Notes: generated from the letters alone by a model not told the origin. 64,000 nt of DNA from Micrococcales bacterium 31B (GCA_022803075.1 JAFFTF010000004.1:301526-365525), one strand, 5' to 3'. Counted from the first letter of the stretch, positions 16,831 to 25,646 are shown. Translations and numbers: made by a program.

Positions 16831-16923
16831 TATTCCTCCGTCGTCATGCTTGGTCAAGCATATCGTACATATGTTCGAATTCGGGCCATTGGTGCAAGAA
16901 CGGTCCGAAACCGACGCCGAAAC

Positions 16924-17397
16924 CTACGCCGCTACCGCCTTCTCGAGCGCCGCGAGGCCCTTCTCGAAGTCGCGGCCGACCATCTTGTCCATGCTGAACA
17001 CCTTCGCGAACAGTCGCTTGAACAGCGTGTCGTTGACGCCGCTCATCGCCCACTCCACGAGCGTGCCGTCGCCCTGCGGCGTGAACGTAAACACCGTGAC
17101 GTTATTGGCCTGCATCGGCTTGGTGAAGCGCAGGTCAATCTCTATACGCCCGGGGGCGGCGTCGGCAGGGGCGGACGCCTCGGTGATACGCATACTGCCC
17201 GCGCCCGCCTTCTTGCCGGACCAGCCGTAGGTGGCGCCGACGCCGGCGTCGGGGCCGGAGTAGCTGCGCTGCAGATCGGCGTCGAGAGTCTCCCAGGGGG
17301 ACCAGTCGACCCAGCGGTGAAAGTCGTTGACGCGTTCAAACAGGGTGCTCGCGCTCGCGGGAATCACGGCGCTGCGGCGGATTGTAAATGCAGACAT
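16924..17397 (-). CDS. SRPBCC (START/polyketide cyclase-like) protein
   Basis: A 157-residue protein with the SRPBCC pattern: an initial strand RSAVIPASASTLFERVNDFHRWVDWSPWE, then a strand block (YGWSGKKAGAGSMRITEAS, IEIDLRFTKPMQANNVTVFTF, GTLVEWAMSG) and a long C-terminal helix DKMVGRDFEKGLAALEKAVA. Such proteins bind small hydrophobic ligands or act as cyclases; no catalytic residues are evident. It is transcribed in the same direction as dprA but lies upstream of it with a ~90-bp gap, so it could share a transcript. Role unknown. Confidence 0.8.
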   Translation of the reverse strand: MSAFTIRRSAVIPASASTLFERVNDFHRWVDWSPWETLDADLQRSYSGPDAGVGATYGWSGKKAGAGSMRITEASAPADAAPGRIEIDLRFTKPMQANNVTVFTFTPQGDGTLVEWAMSGVNDTLFKRLFAKVFSMDKMVGRDFEKGLAALEKAVAA

Positions 17398-17505
17398 TCC
17401 GCGATTGTAGGCCCTGCGGGGCCGAAGCAGCAGCCCCGGCCGGGTTTCTCATCAAGTTTGCGTCGGTAGCATGGAGAAAACATCCGTCGCCGCAAGGAGG
17501 TCAGC

Positions 17506-18900
17506 ATGGCACGCAGCCTGCGTACCTGGTGGCAGTCGAGGTCCCTGCGCACCCGCATCTTGGTTTCGACCGCGGCCGCTATGGTGCTGGTGCTGGCGGC
17601 GGTGATCGCAGCGTACGCGGTGCTCGTCAATCAATCGCTGTGGAGGTCCGCTGAATCTGCCGTGACCGACCAGGCCCACGAAGTGGCCCGGGTGATCGAC
17701 GAAGACGATGACGACGTGGTCGAGGCGCTGGCCGAGGTGCCCACGCGAGGCTCCATGTTGCAGGTGCTCGATGGCGTCGGGGTCGTCGCCGCCAGCAATG
17801 ATGTGGAGGCCCGCGTTCCCCTCACCACCCTGCGCCCCGCCGTCAACCAGGTGCTCACCGAGCAGTCCACGGCCATACCGGGCGAGGAGGGCGAACCCTA
17901 CGCCATCGCCGCGAGGGGGTTTTATTCGCGGGTCGACGACGCGAACTTCACGCTCGTCGTCGCGACGCCGCTGCGGCGCGAGACCGATGTGTTTCAGGGC
18001 GCGATCGGTATTCTCGCGGCCATCAGCGTCGTGCTCGTGGGCGTACTGCTGCTGATAATGCGGCGCGTGCTGAACACCGCGCTAGGCAGCATGGAGAAGA
18101 TTCGCGTGGCCGTCTCGGCGGTACGGTCGACGGACCTCTCGGTGCGGGTGCCGGTTCCCCCGGGAGACGACGAGGTCTCTCGCCTCGCGCTCACCATGAA
18201 TGACATGCTCGCGCGTCTGCATCGCGCCGACGACACGCAAAAGGCATTCATCAGCAACGCCTCACACGAACTGCGCAGCCCCATCACGGCCTTGCGGGCC
18301 ATCCTCGAAACCGCGCGGGGGCAACTCACCTCCGAGCGGTCTCGCACGGCCCTCGGCGAAACCCGCCGCCTCGAACAGTTAGTGTTTGACCTGCTCACCT
18401 TGGCCAAGGCCGATGACCGGGGCCTCGTCGCGAAGCGCACGCCCCTGCATCTTGAAGATTTCGCGTGGGACGAGGTGTACCGGCTGCAGGCGCTGTCGCC
18501 GCACGAGGTCACGGGTGAGATAGACCCCGCCAAGATCCTGGCCGACAAGGTGCACCTGCAGAACATCCTGCGCAATCTTGCCGACAATGCCGCCCGCCAT
18601 GCTCGTAGCGCCGTACGCATTGGGGTGCAGGTGCGCGATGCTGAGGTCAGAATCGTGTTCGACAACGACGGCGAGCCCGTGCCAGCCGCCATGCGCGAGG
18701 CCGTTTTCGAACGCTTCGTGCGCCTCGACGAATCGCGCCAGCGCGACGCGGGCGGCAGCGGGCTGGGCCTGGCCATCGTGAAGGCACTCGTGGAGGCCAA
18801 TGCGGGTTCGGTGCGGACGCTCGAAACCCCGGAGGGCTGGTGCCGATTCGAAGTGCGGATGCCGGCCACCCTGGCGTCCCCCCAAAAAGCCCCCGCATAA
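17506..18900 (+). CDS. Sensor histidine kinase (second paralogue)
   Basis: A 464-residue kinase with the same layout as the one at 11967. TM1 is at about 19-42 after a TWWQSRSLRTRIL start, TM2 at about 164-188, then HAMP, HisKA with His254 in SNASHELRSPITALR, and HATPase (NLADNAARHA, GGSGLGLAIVKAL). The sensor loops share PTRGS-LQ-LD and the GEPYAIAARGF segment with the first kinase, showing a common origin. It lacks the Gly/Ala repeat tail. AAGGAGG lies upstream of the ATG. It is convergent with its likely regulator, 29 bp apart. Confidence 0.93.
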   Translation: MARSLRTWWQSRSLRTRILVSTAAAMVLVLAAVIAAYAVLVNQSLWRSAESAVTDQAHEVARVIDEDDDDVVEALAEVPTRGSMLQVLDGVGVVAASNDVEARVPLTTLRPAVNQVLTEQSTAIPGEEGEPYAIAARGFYSRVDDANFTLVVATPLRRETDVFQGAIGILAAISVVLVGVLLLIMRRVLNTALGSMEKIRVAVSAVRSTDLSVRVPVPPGDDEVSRLALTMNDMLARLHRADDTQKAFISNASHELRSPITALRAILETARGQLTSERSRTALGETRRLEQLVFDLLTLAKADDRGLVAKRTPLHLEDFAWDEVYRLQALSPHEVTGEIDPAKILADKVHLQNILRNLADNAARHARSAVRIGVQVRDAEVRIVFDNDGEPVPAAMREAVFERFVRLDESRQRDAGGSGLGLAIVKALVEANAGSVRTLETPEGWCRFEVRMPATLASPQKAPA

Positions 18901-18929
18901 CGCCAGCTCTAGCCGCAAACCCGACCGCC

Positions 18930-19619
18930 CTACAGTGCGCCCTGCTCGACCGGAGGCATGAGCCGATACCCGTGCCCGCGCACCGTCAGCAGCGACGAGC
19001 AACCGAATGGCGTGTCGATTTTCTTGCGCAGGTGACCGACGTACACCTCAACGATATTGTCGCTGCCCTCATAGTCGGGGTCCCACACGTGCTGCAATAT
19101 GTCGGCCTTGGTGACGACCTCTTCGGCATGCCGCATGAAGTGGTGCAAGATTCCGTATTCGCGCGAGGTCAGCGTGATGGGCGCAGCGCCGCGGCGCACC
19201 TCGTGCGTGGTCGGGTCGAGCGTCAGGTCGCCCACCTGCAAAACGACGGGGCGCTCCGGCTTGCCGCGCCGCACGAGCGCACGCAACCGGGCCACGAGCA
19301 CAATGAAGCTGAACGGTTTCGGCAGGTAGTCGTCGGCGCCGAGGTCGAAGGCGTCGGCCTGATCGTACTCGCCGTCCTTCGCAGTGAGCATGATGACGGG
19401 GGTCCAGATGTTGTGGCTGCGAATCGACTTCAAGATGTCGTACCCATTGAGCCGCGGCAGCATGATGTCGAGCACGATCACATCCCACGAATCCTGCAGC
19501 GCGATGGCCTCGCCGCGAAGCCCGTCGTCGGCCACCTCGACGACGAAGCCCTCATCGACGAGGGCTTCTTTCAGGGGGAGGGCGATGTTGGGTTCGTCCT
19601 CAACCAGCAGTACGCGCAT
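18930..19619 (-). CDS. OmpR-family response regulator (second paralogue)
   Basis: 229 residues, the same length as the first copy and highly similar throughout. Phosphoacceptor Asp51 lies in VIVLDIMLPRLNGYD, the Lys in DDYLPKPFSF, and the C-terminal winged helix ends GHGYRLMPPVE. ATG 19619 has GGAGAA upstream and matches the conserved MRVLLVEDEPN start; the frame extends upstream without homology. Unlike the first copy it has no adjacent PepSY gene. Cross-talk between the two pairs is possible given near-identical receiver helices. Confidence 0.93.
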   Translation of the reverse strand: MRVLLVEDEPNIALPLKEALVDEGFVVEVADDGLRGEAIALQDSWDVIVLDIMLPRLNGYDILKSIRSHNIWTPVIMLTAKDGEYDQADAFDLGADDYLPKPFSFIVLVARLRALVRRGKPERPVVLQVGDLTLDPTTHEVRRGAAPITLTSREYGILHHFMRHAEEVVTKADILQHVWDPDYEGSDNIVEVYVGHLRKKIDTPFGCSSLLTVRGHGYRLMPPVEQGAL

Positions 19620-19730
19620 GCTTCTCCGTTCACCGCAAGGATTGCCGCTCCCATGGTGCCCCACAAACCTTGGAACCCGATGGATTCGGCCGAGTCTGGC
19701 GCGCGCGGCACACCTGTGCCGAAAGCACGA

Positions 19731-19756
19731 GTGGCCAGCGATAACTCGCTGGCCAC
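19731..19756 (-). terminator. Hairpin downstream of gcdH
   Basis: A perfect 11-bp stem GTGGCCAGCGA / TCGCTGGCCAC with TAAC loop, 13 bp past the stop of the acyl-CoA dehydrogenase gene. Confidence 0.75.
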
Positions 19757-19769
19757 TGGTTGACTGCGC

Positions 19770-20969
19770 TTAGCCGAGGCGAAAAGCGGGGATTCCCGTG
19801 AGGCGCTGGCCCAGCACGAGCGTGTGTACCTCGTCGGTGCCCTCATAGGTGCGCACCGATTCGAGGTTGTTGGCGTGGCGCAGCGGCGAGTAGTCGAGGG
19901 TGATGCCATTGCCGCCGAGCATGGCGCGGGCCTCGCGGCAAATCTCGATCGCCTCCCGCACATTGTTCAGCTTGCCCGTGCTGATCTGGTGGGGTTCGAG
20001 GCCACCGTTCTTGTCTTTCATGCGGCCGAGATGCAGGGCGAGCAGCACGCCCTTGTTGATCTCGACGGCCATATCGGCGAGCTTCTTCTGCGTCAGCTGA
20101 TAGGCGGCGAGGGGCTGGCCGAACTGCAGGCGCTCGGCCGAGTAGGCGAGCACCGCTTCGAGAGAGTCGCGCGCCGCTCCCATCGCGCCCCATACGATGC
20201 CGTAGCGCGCCTCGTTGAGGCACTTGAACGGGCCGCTGAGGCCCTTCGCATTGGGCAGTCGCTGCGACTCGCTGACCTTCACGTCGACGAGGTCGATATC
20301 GCATTGAATCGACGCCCGCATCGACAGCTTCTGCTGAATCGGGGTCGCGGTGAAGCCGGGAGTATCGGTGGGCACGATGAACCCGCGCACGCCCTCGGCG
20401 GTCATGGCCCAAATGATCGCGAGGTCGGCGATGCTCGCGAGGCCGATCCAGCGCTTCGCACCGTTAATCACCCACGTGTCGCCTTCGCGCACGGCGGTGG
20501 TCTGCATCGAGCCCGGGTCGGAGCCCGCGGTGGGTTCGGTGAGGCCGAAGCAGCCGATGATCTCGCCCTTGGCCATGCCCGGCAGGTACTGGTTCTTCTG
20601 CTCCTCGCTGCCGTGCTTGTGAATCGCGCTCATGGCGAGCGAGCCCTGCACCGAGACGAAGGTGCGCAGGCCGGAGTCGCCGGCCTCGAGTTCCATCATG
20701 GCGATGCCGTAGTCGACGCTCGACCCGCCGGGGCACCCGTAGCCGCTCAGGTGCATGCCGAGAATGCCGAGGTCAGCGAAGCCCTTGATGACCTCGCGGG
20801 GAAACTCTGCGGCCTCGTACCACTCTGCGATGCGCGGCTTGATGCTGGTCTGCACGTACGCGCGCACGCGGTCGCGCAGCGCGAGCTCGTCGGGTGTGAA
20901 GAGCGCGTTGAGGTCGATCAGGTCGGTGATGTTGGGGTCGGTCACGGTGGCCTCCGCAGTGGGCGTCAT
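19770..20969 (-). CDS. gcdH: Glutaryl-CoA dehydrogenase-like acyl-CoA dehydrogenase
   Basis: A 399-residue FAD acyl-CoA dehydrogenase. Signatures include IGCFGLTEPTAGSDPGSMQTTA, NGAKRWIGLASIADLAIIWA and the catalytic Glu in RTYEGTDEVHTLVLGQ. Features such as the GLTEP..GSDP loop, NLESVRTYEGT and the overall length match the glutaryl-CoA dehydrogenase group, which oxidises and decarboxylates glutaryl-CoA to crotonyl-CoA. No electron-transfer flavoprotein gene is adjacent. It is divergent from the siderophore-interacting protein gene. Isovaleryl- or short-chain-specific members are less likely alternatives. Confidence 0.88.
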   Translation of the reverse strand: MTPTAEATVTDPNITDLIDLNALFTPDELALRDRVRAYVQTSIKPRIAEWYEAAEFPREVIKGFADLGILGMHLSGYGCPGGSSVDYGIAMMELEAGDSGLRTFVSVQGSLAMSAIHKHGSEEQKNQYLPGMAKGEIIGCFGLTEPTAGSDPGSMQTTAVREGDTWVINGAKRWIGLASIADLAIIWAMTAEGVRGFIVPTDTPGFTATPIQQKLSMRASIQCDIDLVDVKVSESQRLPNAKGLSGPFKCLNEARYGIVWGAMGAARDSLEAVLAYSAERLQFGQPLAAYQLTQKKLADMAVEINKGVLLALHLGRMKDKNGGLEPHQISTGKLNNVREAIEICREARAMLGGNGITLDYSPLRHANNLESVRTYEGTDEVHTLVLGQRLTGIPAFRLG

Positions 20970-21088
20970 TGTCGGTACTGTCGGTTTAATCTTTGCGGAC
21001 GCTCGCGGGGCTGGGTGTGCTTTTTATGCAACGTTGGTTGGTCCCGAGTGCAAAGTGACCGTGGGCGCGTTCGCTCTCGCCCCGGCAT

Positions 21089-21107
21089 TTAGGTTAGGCT
21101 AACCTGT
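21089..21107. promoter_or_regulatory. DtxR/IdeR iron box
   Basis: TTAGGTTAGGCTAACCTGT matches 17 of 19 positions of the classic DtxR-family operator TTAGGTTAGGCTAACCTAA. It lies 47 bp before the ATG of the siderophore-interacting protein, so iron-replete repression is expected. Confidence 0.9.
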
Positions 21108-21153
21108 GCCGTCGGCGGTGACCGGCTTTCCCTACCTGAACGCGAATACACTC

Positions 21154-22002
21154 ATGAGCTCCAACTACGCCCTCTTTGACACTCGGCTCGCGGCGCGGCG
21201 CTTTGTGAGCCCCTCGATGCTGCGCATCACGCTCGCGGGCGAGTCCCTTCGCGGAGTCGGCGCGACGGGCCTTGACCAGCGCGTCAAGGTGTTGCCGGGT
21301 CATGATGCCGTGGTGTGCGACCGGCTACTGGCGAGCGAGGAGGGCTGGTATCAGGCGTGGCTCGCCGAGCCCGACGAGTCGCGGCCGTGGATGCGCACCT
21401 ACACGTTCTCGGGCATCCGACCCGACCGCGGGGAGGTCGACATCGACGTGGCGATGGAGCACGGCCACCCGCATGGCCCGGGTGCGGAGTTTGCTCTGCG
21501 GGCCGAGCTCGGCAGTCGCACTCTGCTCGTGGGCCCTGTGGCGGGCACCGAGGGCCACGAGACGGCGGGCGTCGCCTGGCTGCCCGACTATGCCGTGCTG
21601 GCTCACGTGCTGATCGTCGCCGATGAAACCGCGCTGCCCGCGGCGCGGGCGATCCTCGCGGACCTGCCGCCCGCGGTGCGGGGCACCGCCATCATTGAGG
21701 TTCCCGAGCGCGGTGACGTGGCGGACCTACCGCGCCCCACCGGCGTTGACCTGGTGTGGTGCCCGCGCGACGAAGGCGGTGATGCGCTGCGGCATTTGCC
21801 GTTCCCGGTCGATGCGAGCGAGAGCATCGAACTGAGTGACGACGTGCTGTGGGCCGAGGCCGAGCCGGGCGGCTGGCTGGGTTGGGTGGCGGGGGAGTCG
21901 CACTGGGTTGCCCGCATTCGAAAAGGTGCCAAGGCCGCGGGGGTGCCTCGGCACAATATGTCGTTCATGGGCTACTGGCGCCGCGGGGTCGGTGCTCCGT
22001 AA
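21154..22002 (+). CDS. Siderophore-interacting protein (FAD ferric-siderophore reductase family)
   Basis: A 282-residue cytosolic flavoprotein of the SIP family, releasing iron from ferric siderophores by reduction. The FAD-binding barrel comes first (FVSPSMLRITLAGESL, then RPWMRTYTFSGIR with the RxYT-type flavin motif and a His-rich loop HGHPHGPGAEFA). An NAD(P)H-like domain follows (LIVADETALPAARAIL), and the family-typical GYWRRG is at the C-terminus. An upstream GTG at 21106 overlaps the iron box; ATG 21154 is the sensible start. The iron box supports Fur/DtxR-type control. No siderophore biosynthesis genes are nearby. Confidence 0.9.
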   Translation: MSSNYALFDTRLAARRFVSPSMLRITLAGESLRGVGATGLDQRVKVLPGHDAVVCDRLLASEEGWYQAWLAEPDESRPWMRTYTFSGIRPDRGEVDIDVAMEHGHPHGPGAEFALRAELGSRTLLVGPVAGTEGHETAGVAWLPDYAVLAHVLIVADETALPAARAILADLPPAVRGTAIIEVPERGDVADLPRPTGVDLVWCPRDEGGDALRHLPFPVDASESIELSDDVLWAEAEPGGWLGWVAGESHWVARIRKGAKAAGVPRHNMSFMGYWRRGVGAP

Positions 22003-22362
22003 ACGCGCCGCACTCCGCCGCACGCCGCCGCGAAACCAACCGCCCCGCCGCAACCGCCCCAACCAGCCGCGCCCGCATGATGAGACGAGCGTTCAAATAC
22101 AATCTCGAGAACTCGCCCCGCGCCGCCCCGCGGCGCTGTCGCGATGGCGCGCCGCAGGGGCTGGTCAACTCGCCGAGCGTGCGAGCATCGCAGTGGCCGA
22201 GCGAAGTGTCGCAGGAGACCGGGCGATTTTCGGCGCAAGATCACCCTAAGTAGTCGAAGCTCACGTAGCGCAGTCGCATGCTCCCGGATATCCTGGATGC
22301 AGTTGCCTTATTGGTAGCAATGCGGGGTCGACCGACTAGTTGCGGTCGGGCGTGAGGGGGGA
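22003..22362. other. Intergenic region, no gene seen
   Basis: 360 bp. The first ~80 bp are C/CG-rich with short CCGC repeats and no clear hairpin terminator. The rest has no supported gene; GAGGGGGG just before 22363 is the ribosome site for the next gene. Confidence 0.5.
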
Positions 22363-22797
22363 ATGAAAATGAGTGACTACACGCGATACTGCGCACTGAG
22401 CGCGGGTGCGGGCATCGGCTACTGGGTCATCACGTGGTTCGCCATGGGCCTGCATGCGGGCGGTCTCCTCTGGCTGGGCGTTGCGTGCCTGATTGCGCTG
22501 TTTGCCTTCGAAGTGCTCCGTGGCCCGGCGCTAGTGCCACATCGTTTCGACCACCTCACCTGCAAGCGCCGCCGACTCGTGCGCGCTACCCAGGTGGTCT
22601 CGATCGTGACCCTCGTGAGCGCCGCCGCCCTACACGGCACCTCCCTGCTCGCTTACCTGGCGGGCACCTTCTCGATCAGCGGGAGCATAGAGCAGATGGG
22701 CGCGGTGCTCGCCGTTCCGGTGGTTCTCGTGAACGCCCTCGCGAACGCCTCCCTGCTGCTGAGCACCCAGCGCAGCGGCGGCCTGCTGACCGTTTAA
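22363..22797 (+). CDS. Small four-helix membrane protein of unknown function
   Basis: 144 residues with about four predicted membrane spans: GAGIGYWVITWFAMGL, GGLLWLGVACLIALFAFEVL, VVSIVTLVSAAALHGTSLLAYLAG, and VLAVPVVLVNALANASLLLS. A basic loop (HLTCKRRRLVR) separates the second and third, suggesting it faces the cytoplasm. No family is recognised. ATG 22363 follows GAGGGGGGA; ATG 22369 is a close alternative. Neighbours give no functional hint. Confidence 0.7.
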   Translation: MKMSDYTRYCALSAGAGIGYWVITWFAMGLHAGGLLWLGVACLIALFAFEVLRGPALVPHRFDHLTCKRRRLVRATQVVSIVTLVSAAALHGTSLLAYLAGTFSISGSIEQMGAVLAVPVVLVNALANASLLLSTQRSGGLLTV

Positions 22798-23233
22798 GCG
22801 GTTCGGCGGCCGCTCCGAACTGCGAGTAAAACCTCTTTACCCGTCCCCTCGGCTGGACGAGTCGCACCAGCGCGCATGTCACCATTCGAGAAGTTTCCGG
22901 CCTCGCGCGACGCGAATTACCTGCACCTTGCGAATTTCACAGGGCGGCATGGATCCGTGAGAGCGCCGCATAAAGAAGCGAACGACCGCACCACTTTCGT
23001 AACACTCCCTTACCAAATTGCGATTGCAATGTTTGCGTAACGCGTAGCGATTGGCTACTTAGTGTAACTAGGGTGAGTCTCGGTCGCGGAAGTTCACGGG
23101 TTGTGTCCAGCCGCGCGGTCCTGCATCACAGCGCCACTCTGCCGTGGCGCGCAGTTGGGGCCGCACGTCGCCCCCCCGCCCGGCGCCAGGTACGCGCCGG
23201 GCCGTGCAACCGCGATTGATCCCCACATGGTTC
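22798..23233. other. Long upstream region of protease 1
   Basis: About 435 bp, lower in GC than the coding DNA around 22980-23080, without a supported gene. It contains a GCCCGGCGC-N7-GCGCCGGGC hairpin at 23178-23202 and CGCCAC/GTGGCG inverted repeats near 23130. Promoter elements probably lie in the AT-richer part, but I could not assign them confidently. Confidence 0.45.
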
Positions 23234-23257
23234 GCGCGCCACGAAGCCGTGGCGCGC
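23234..23257 (+). promoter_or_regulatory. Leader hairpin of protease 1
   Basis: A 10-bp stem GCGCGCCACG / CGTGGCGCGC with AAGC loop, 23 nt before the ATG. The same position ahead of protease 2 holds a stem with compensating base changes. Confidence 0.7.
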
Positions 23258-23280
23258 CGAAATACAAGAAAGCACGATCC

Positions 23281-24153
23281 ATGAAACAGCATTCCCTTGC
23301 CCGCCTTCTCGCCGGGGCAACTCTCACCGCGGGTCTCGCACTCGGCGGCGTCGGCGCGAGCGGCATGGCCGCCGCGGCGTCCGACCCTGCGCCCATTCAG
23401 GAGGTAACCTCCAGCACCGCCCCCACGTGGAAGCAGTTCGAAAGCGACACCGTACAAGACGAATACGGCGTCTACATCGTCGACGGAGACACCCCCGTGC
23501 TCACCAAACCCGAACTTTTCAGGTTCTTCTCGGCGTTCGCGGGCACCACGAGCGGCACCCTCAAGAACGACCATGACAGCGAACACGCCGACCTCATCAT
23601 CAACACTGACGGCAGCGGCAACGTGACGAAGTGGTCGGCAACCCAGGCGCGCAACCTCACGTACTGCGTCTCCGACCGGTTCGCGGGCAACAAGGCCGCC
23701 GTCGTGGCGGGCATGGAGCGCGGGGCGGGCATGTGGGAGGCTGCCTCGTCGGGAGTCAACTTCGTCTACGACCCGACGCAAGACTCCACGTGTACCACGC
23801 GCAATAACAATGTCGTGTTCTCCGTCGAGCCGACGACGACTCGCCAGTTTCTCGCCCGCGCGTTCTTCCCAGACTCGCCGAAGGCCTACCGCAACGTGCT
23901 GGTGGCCCGGGGTGCCTTCACCTCGAGCGTGCCACTCGGCAACATTCTTGGTCACGAGCTCGGCCACACCCTCGGGTTTAGGCACGAGCACACGCGCCCC
24001 GAGGCGGGCACGTGCTTCGAAAACAACAACTGGGTTGCCCTCACGCCCTACGATTCCGACTCGATCATGCACTACCCCCAGTGCAACGGAACCGCCAATC
24101 TGACCTTCTCTGCTCTCGACGCAGAGGGCGTGCGCGCGGCCTACGGGCAGTAG
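23281..24153 (+). CDS. Secreted metzincin-type zinc metalloprotease (paralogue 1)
   Basis: A 290-residue exported protease. The signal peptide (MKQHSLARLLAGATLTAGLALGGVGASGMAAAA) is followed by a ~90-residue pro-like region beginning DPAPIQEVTSSTAPTW. The catalytic part has NLTYCVSDRF, the zinc motif HELGHTLGFRHEH (225-237) and a Met-turn SIMHYPQC (261-268). HExxHxxGxxH plus the Met-turn defines metzincins; the FRHEH and MHY details resemble astacin (M12A) and M57 peptidases. Four Cys could form two disulfides. ATG 23281 matches the signal peptide start of its paralogues. Upstream in-frame starts would precede the hairpin. It is the first of three tandem copies with separate terminators. Confidence 0.88.
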   Translation: MKQHSLARLLAGATLTAGLALGGVGASGMAAAASDPAPIQEVTSSTAPTWKQFESDTVQDEYGVYIVDGDTPVLTKPELFRFFSAFAGTTSGTLKNDHDSEHADLIINTDGSGNVTKWSATQARNLTYCVSDRFAGNKAAVVAGMERGAGMWEAASSGVNFVYDPTQDSTCTTRNNNVVFSVEPTTTRQFLARAFFPDSPKAYRNVLVARGAFTSSVPLGNILGHELGHTLGFRHEHTRPEAGTCFENNNWVALTPYDSDSIMHYPQCNGTANLTFSALDAEGVRAAYGQ

Positions 24154-24179
24154 CCCGCGCCGCACCGCTGATTATTCCT

Positions 24180-24217
24180 GGACGCCAGGTGCCCCCTTCT
24201 CGGGGCACCTGGCGTTC
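24180..24217 (+). terminator. Terminator after protease 1
   Basis: A 16-bp stem with one mismatch, arms starting GGACGCCAGGTGCCCC and ending GGGGCACCTGGCGTTC, loop CTTCTC. It shares the GGACGCC edge with other hairpins in the window. Confidence 0.85.
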
Positions 24218-24673
24218 TCCTGTGCCCAGGTGGCGACCGGCCCCCTCGCGTCCAGAATTCGTACATAACGGTGTGATCTCGGGCCGTTTCAAACCCGCGT
24301 CATTCGTCTCATTATGCGATCGATTCTGCCGTAGAAATGGTTTCAAATAATGAGAAATTTGGCGCCTCCGGATGCGGCGCCAGGCGCCCGATCTCCAGTT
24401 TTCGAACCTGCTCTCGCCTACTGCTGGCGAGGTTGTGAACATACAGTAAGTATCAATTTGCGTATGGGGTGCTAACCAAATGCTGAATAGGAGTTTGCGG
24501 CAAAAGGTAGCACCAGTCTCGATGGCGTTACTAGGGTGATGGCAGATTGCAGAAACGCACAGGTTTCACACAGAAAGCATGCGCTCAGGGCTGCGCCGCG
24601 ACGATCTCGTGGCGCCGGCCGGCGCATGCGTGAAACGGCGCCGCACTGCAGTTCACAACCGATAAACCGCTTC
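24218..24673. other. Upstream region of protease 2, no gene seen
   Basis: About 455 bp, AT-richer around 24290-24560. It holds a GGCGCC/GGCGC-type inverted repeat near 24610-24630. No supported ORF or RNA; promoter presumably here. Confidence 0.4.
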
Positions 24674-24697
24674 GCGTGCCGCGCAGTTGTGGCACGC
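24674..24697 (+). promoter_or_regulatory. Leader hairpin of protease 2
   Basis: A 10-bp stem GCGTGCCGCG / TGTGGCACGC with CAGT loop, 19 nt before the ATG. Relative to the protease 1 leader, one C-G pair became T-A on both arms and an A-T pair became G-T, so pairing is kept. Confidence 0.7.
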
Positions 24698-24716
24698 CGA
24701 AACAAAGGACAACCCT

Positions 24717-25613
24717 ATGAAGAAGCGTCCCATCGTAACCCTCTTGGCGGGAGCGAGCCTCACCGCTGGTCTCGCCTTCGCCGCGGTCGGTTCGAGCACC
24801 ACGGCCAACGCGGCCGCGGCCGCCGATCCGGCTCCCATCGTGGAGGTCACCACCGCAACGATCCCCACGTGGGATGAGTTCCGAAGTGGAGTGCATCAAG
24901 ACGCAGACGGCGTCTTCGTAGTGTCGGGCGACGAGCCCATTCACGGCGAGGCCGAACTGCGTGCGTTCTACGACCAGTTGGTCAAACAGGCTGGTGGAGG
25001 AACCCTCAAGAGCAGCCACGACCATGGCGACGAGGGGCATGTCGACCTCCTGCTGAGGAAGACCAGCGACGGTCAAGCGGCCAAGTGGAACGCGACCACC
25101 GCTCGCAACCTCACCTACTGCATCTCGGATGACTTCGGCCCCCTGAAGCAGCAGATGATCGACGCCATGGAGGAGGGCGCGGCTCCGTGGGAGGCCGCCT
25201 CGTCGGGCGTCGACTTCCGCTACCTGCCCGAAGAAGACGCCAACTGCACCGCCAGCAATGACAACGTGCTGTTCCCCGTGATGCCCATGCCCGAGAGCGG
25301 TGGCACGCTGGCCCGCGCGTTCTTCCCGGACGACGCCGACCGCTACCGCACCGTGGTGGTCGCTCCAGCGGCGTTTGAGTCTCGTTGGCCCCTGGCCAAC
25401 ATCATGGGTCACGAGCTTGGCCACACCCTCGGGTTCCGCCACGAGCACGCCCACCCGGATTCGGGCACGTGCTTTGAAACGGGCAACTGGTATCAGCTCA
25501 CGCCGTATGACTCGGATTCGATCATGCACTACCCCCAGTGCAACGGAACCTCAGACGTGCCGTCGTTCTCGTACTACGACGGGGTCGGAACGCGCGCGGT
25601 CTACGGCTACTAA
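24717..25613 (+). CDS. Secreted metzincin-type zinc metalloprotease (paralogue 2)
   Basis: 298 residues with the same plan as its neighbours: signal peptide MKKRPIVTLLAGASLTAGLAFAAVG ending near ANAAAAA, a pro-like segment (ADPAPIVEVTTATIPTWDEF) with a His-rich stretch SSHDHGDEGH, NLTYCISDDF, zinc motif HELGHTLGFRHEH and Met-turn SIMHYPQCNG. An in-frame ATG lies 30 bp upstream, but AAAGGA sits seven bases before 24717. The His-rich pro segment is also seen in paralogue 3 and might bind zinc or inhibit the active site before maturation. The substrate is unknown. Confidence 0.88.
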   Translation: MKKRPIVTLLAGASLTAGLAFAAVGSSTTANAAAAADPAPIVEVTTATIPTWDEFRSGVHQDADGVFVVSGDEPIHGEAELRAFYDQLVKQAGGGTLKSSHDHGDEGHVDLLLRKTSDGQAAKWNATTARNLTYCISDDFGPLKQQMIDAMEEGAAPWEAASSGVDFRYLPEEDANCTASNDNVLFPVMPMPESGGTLARAFFPDDADRYRTVVVAPAAFESRWPLANIMGHELGHTLGFRHEHAHPDSGTCFETGNWYQLTPYDSDSIMHYPQCNGTSDVPSFSYYDGVGTRAVYGY

Positions 25614-25646
25614 GGCGCCGAACTAGTTTGTCTGCCACCTGACGGT

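Noticed and set aside
22078..22253. Small plus-strand ORF after the siderophore-interacting gene
   Set aside because: Arg/Pro/Ser-rich translation without a ribosome site or similarity; probably non-coding.
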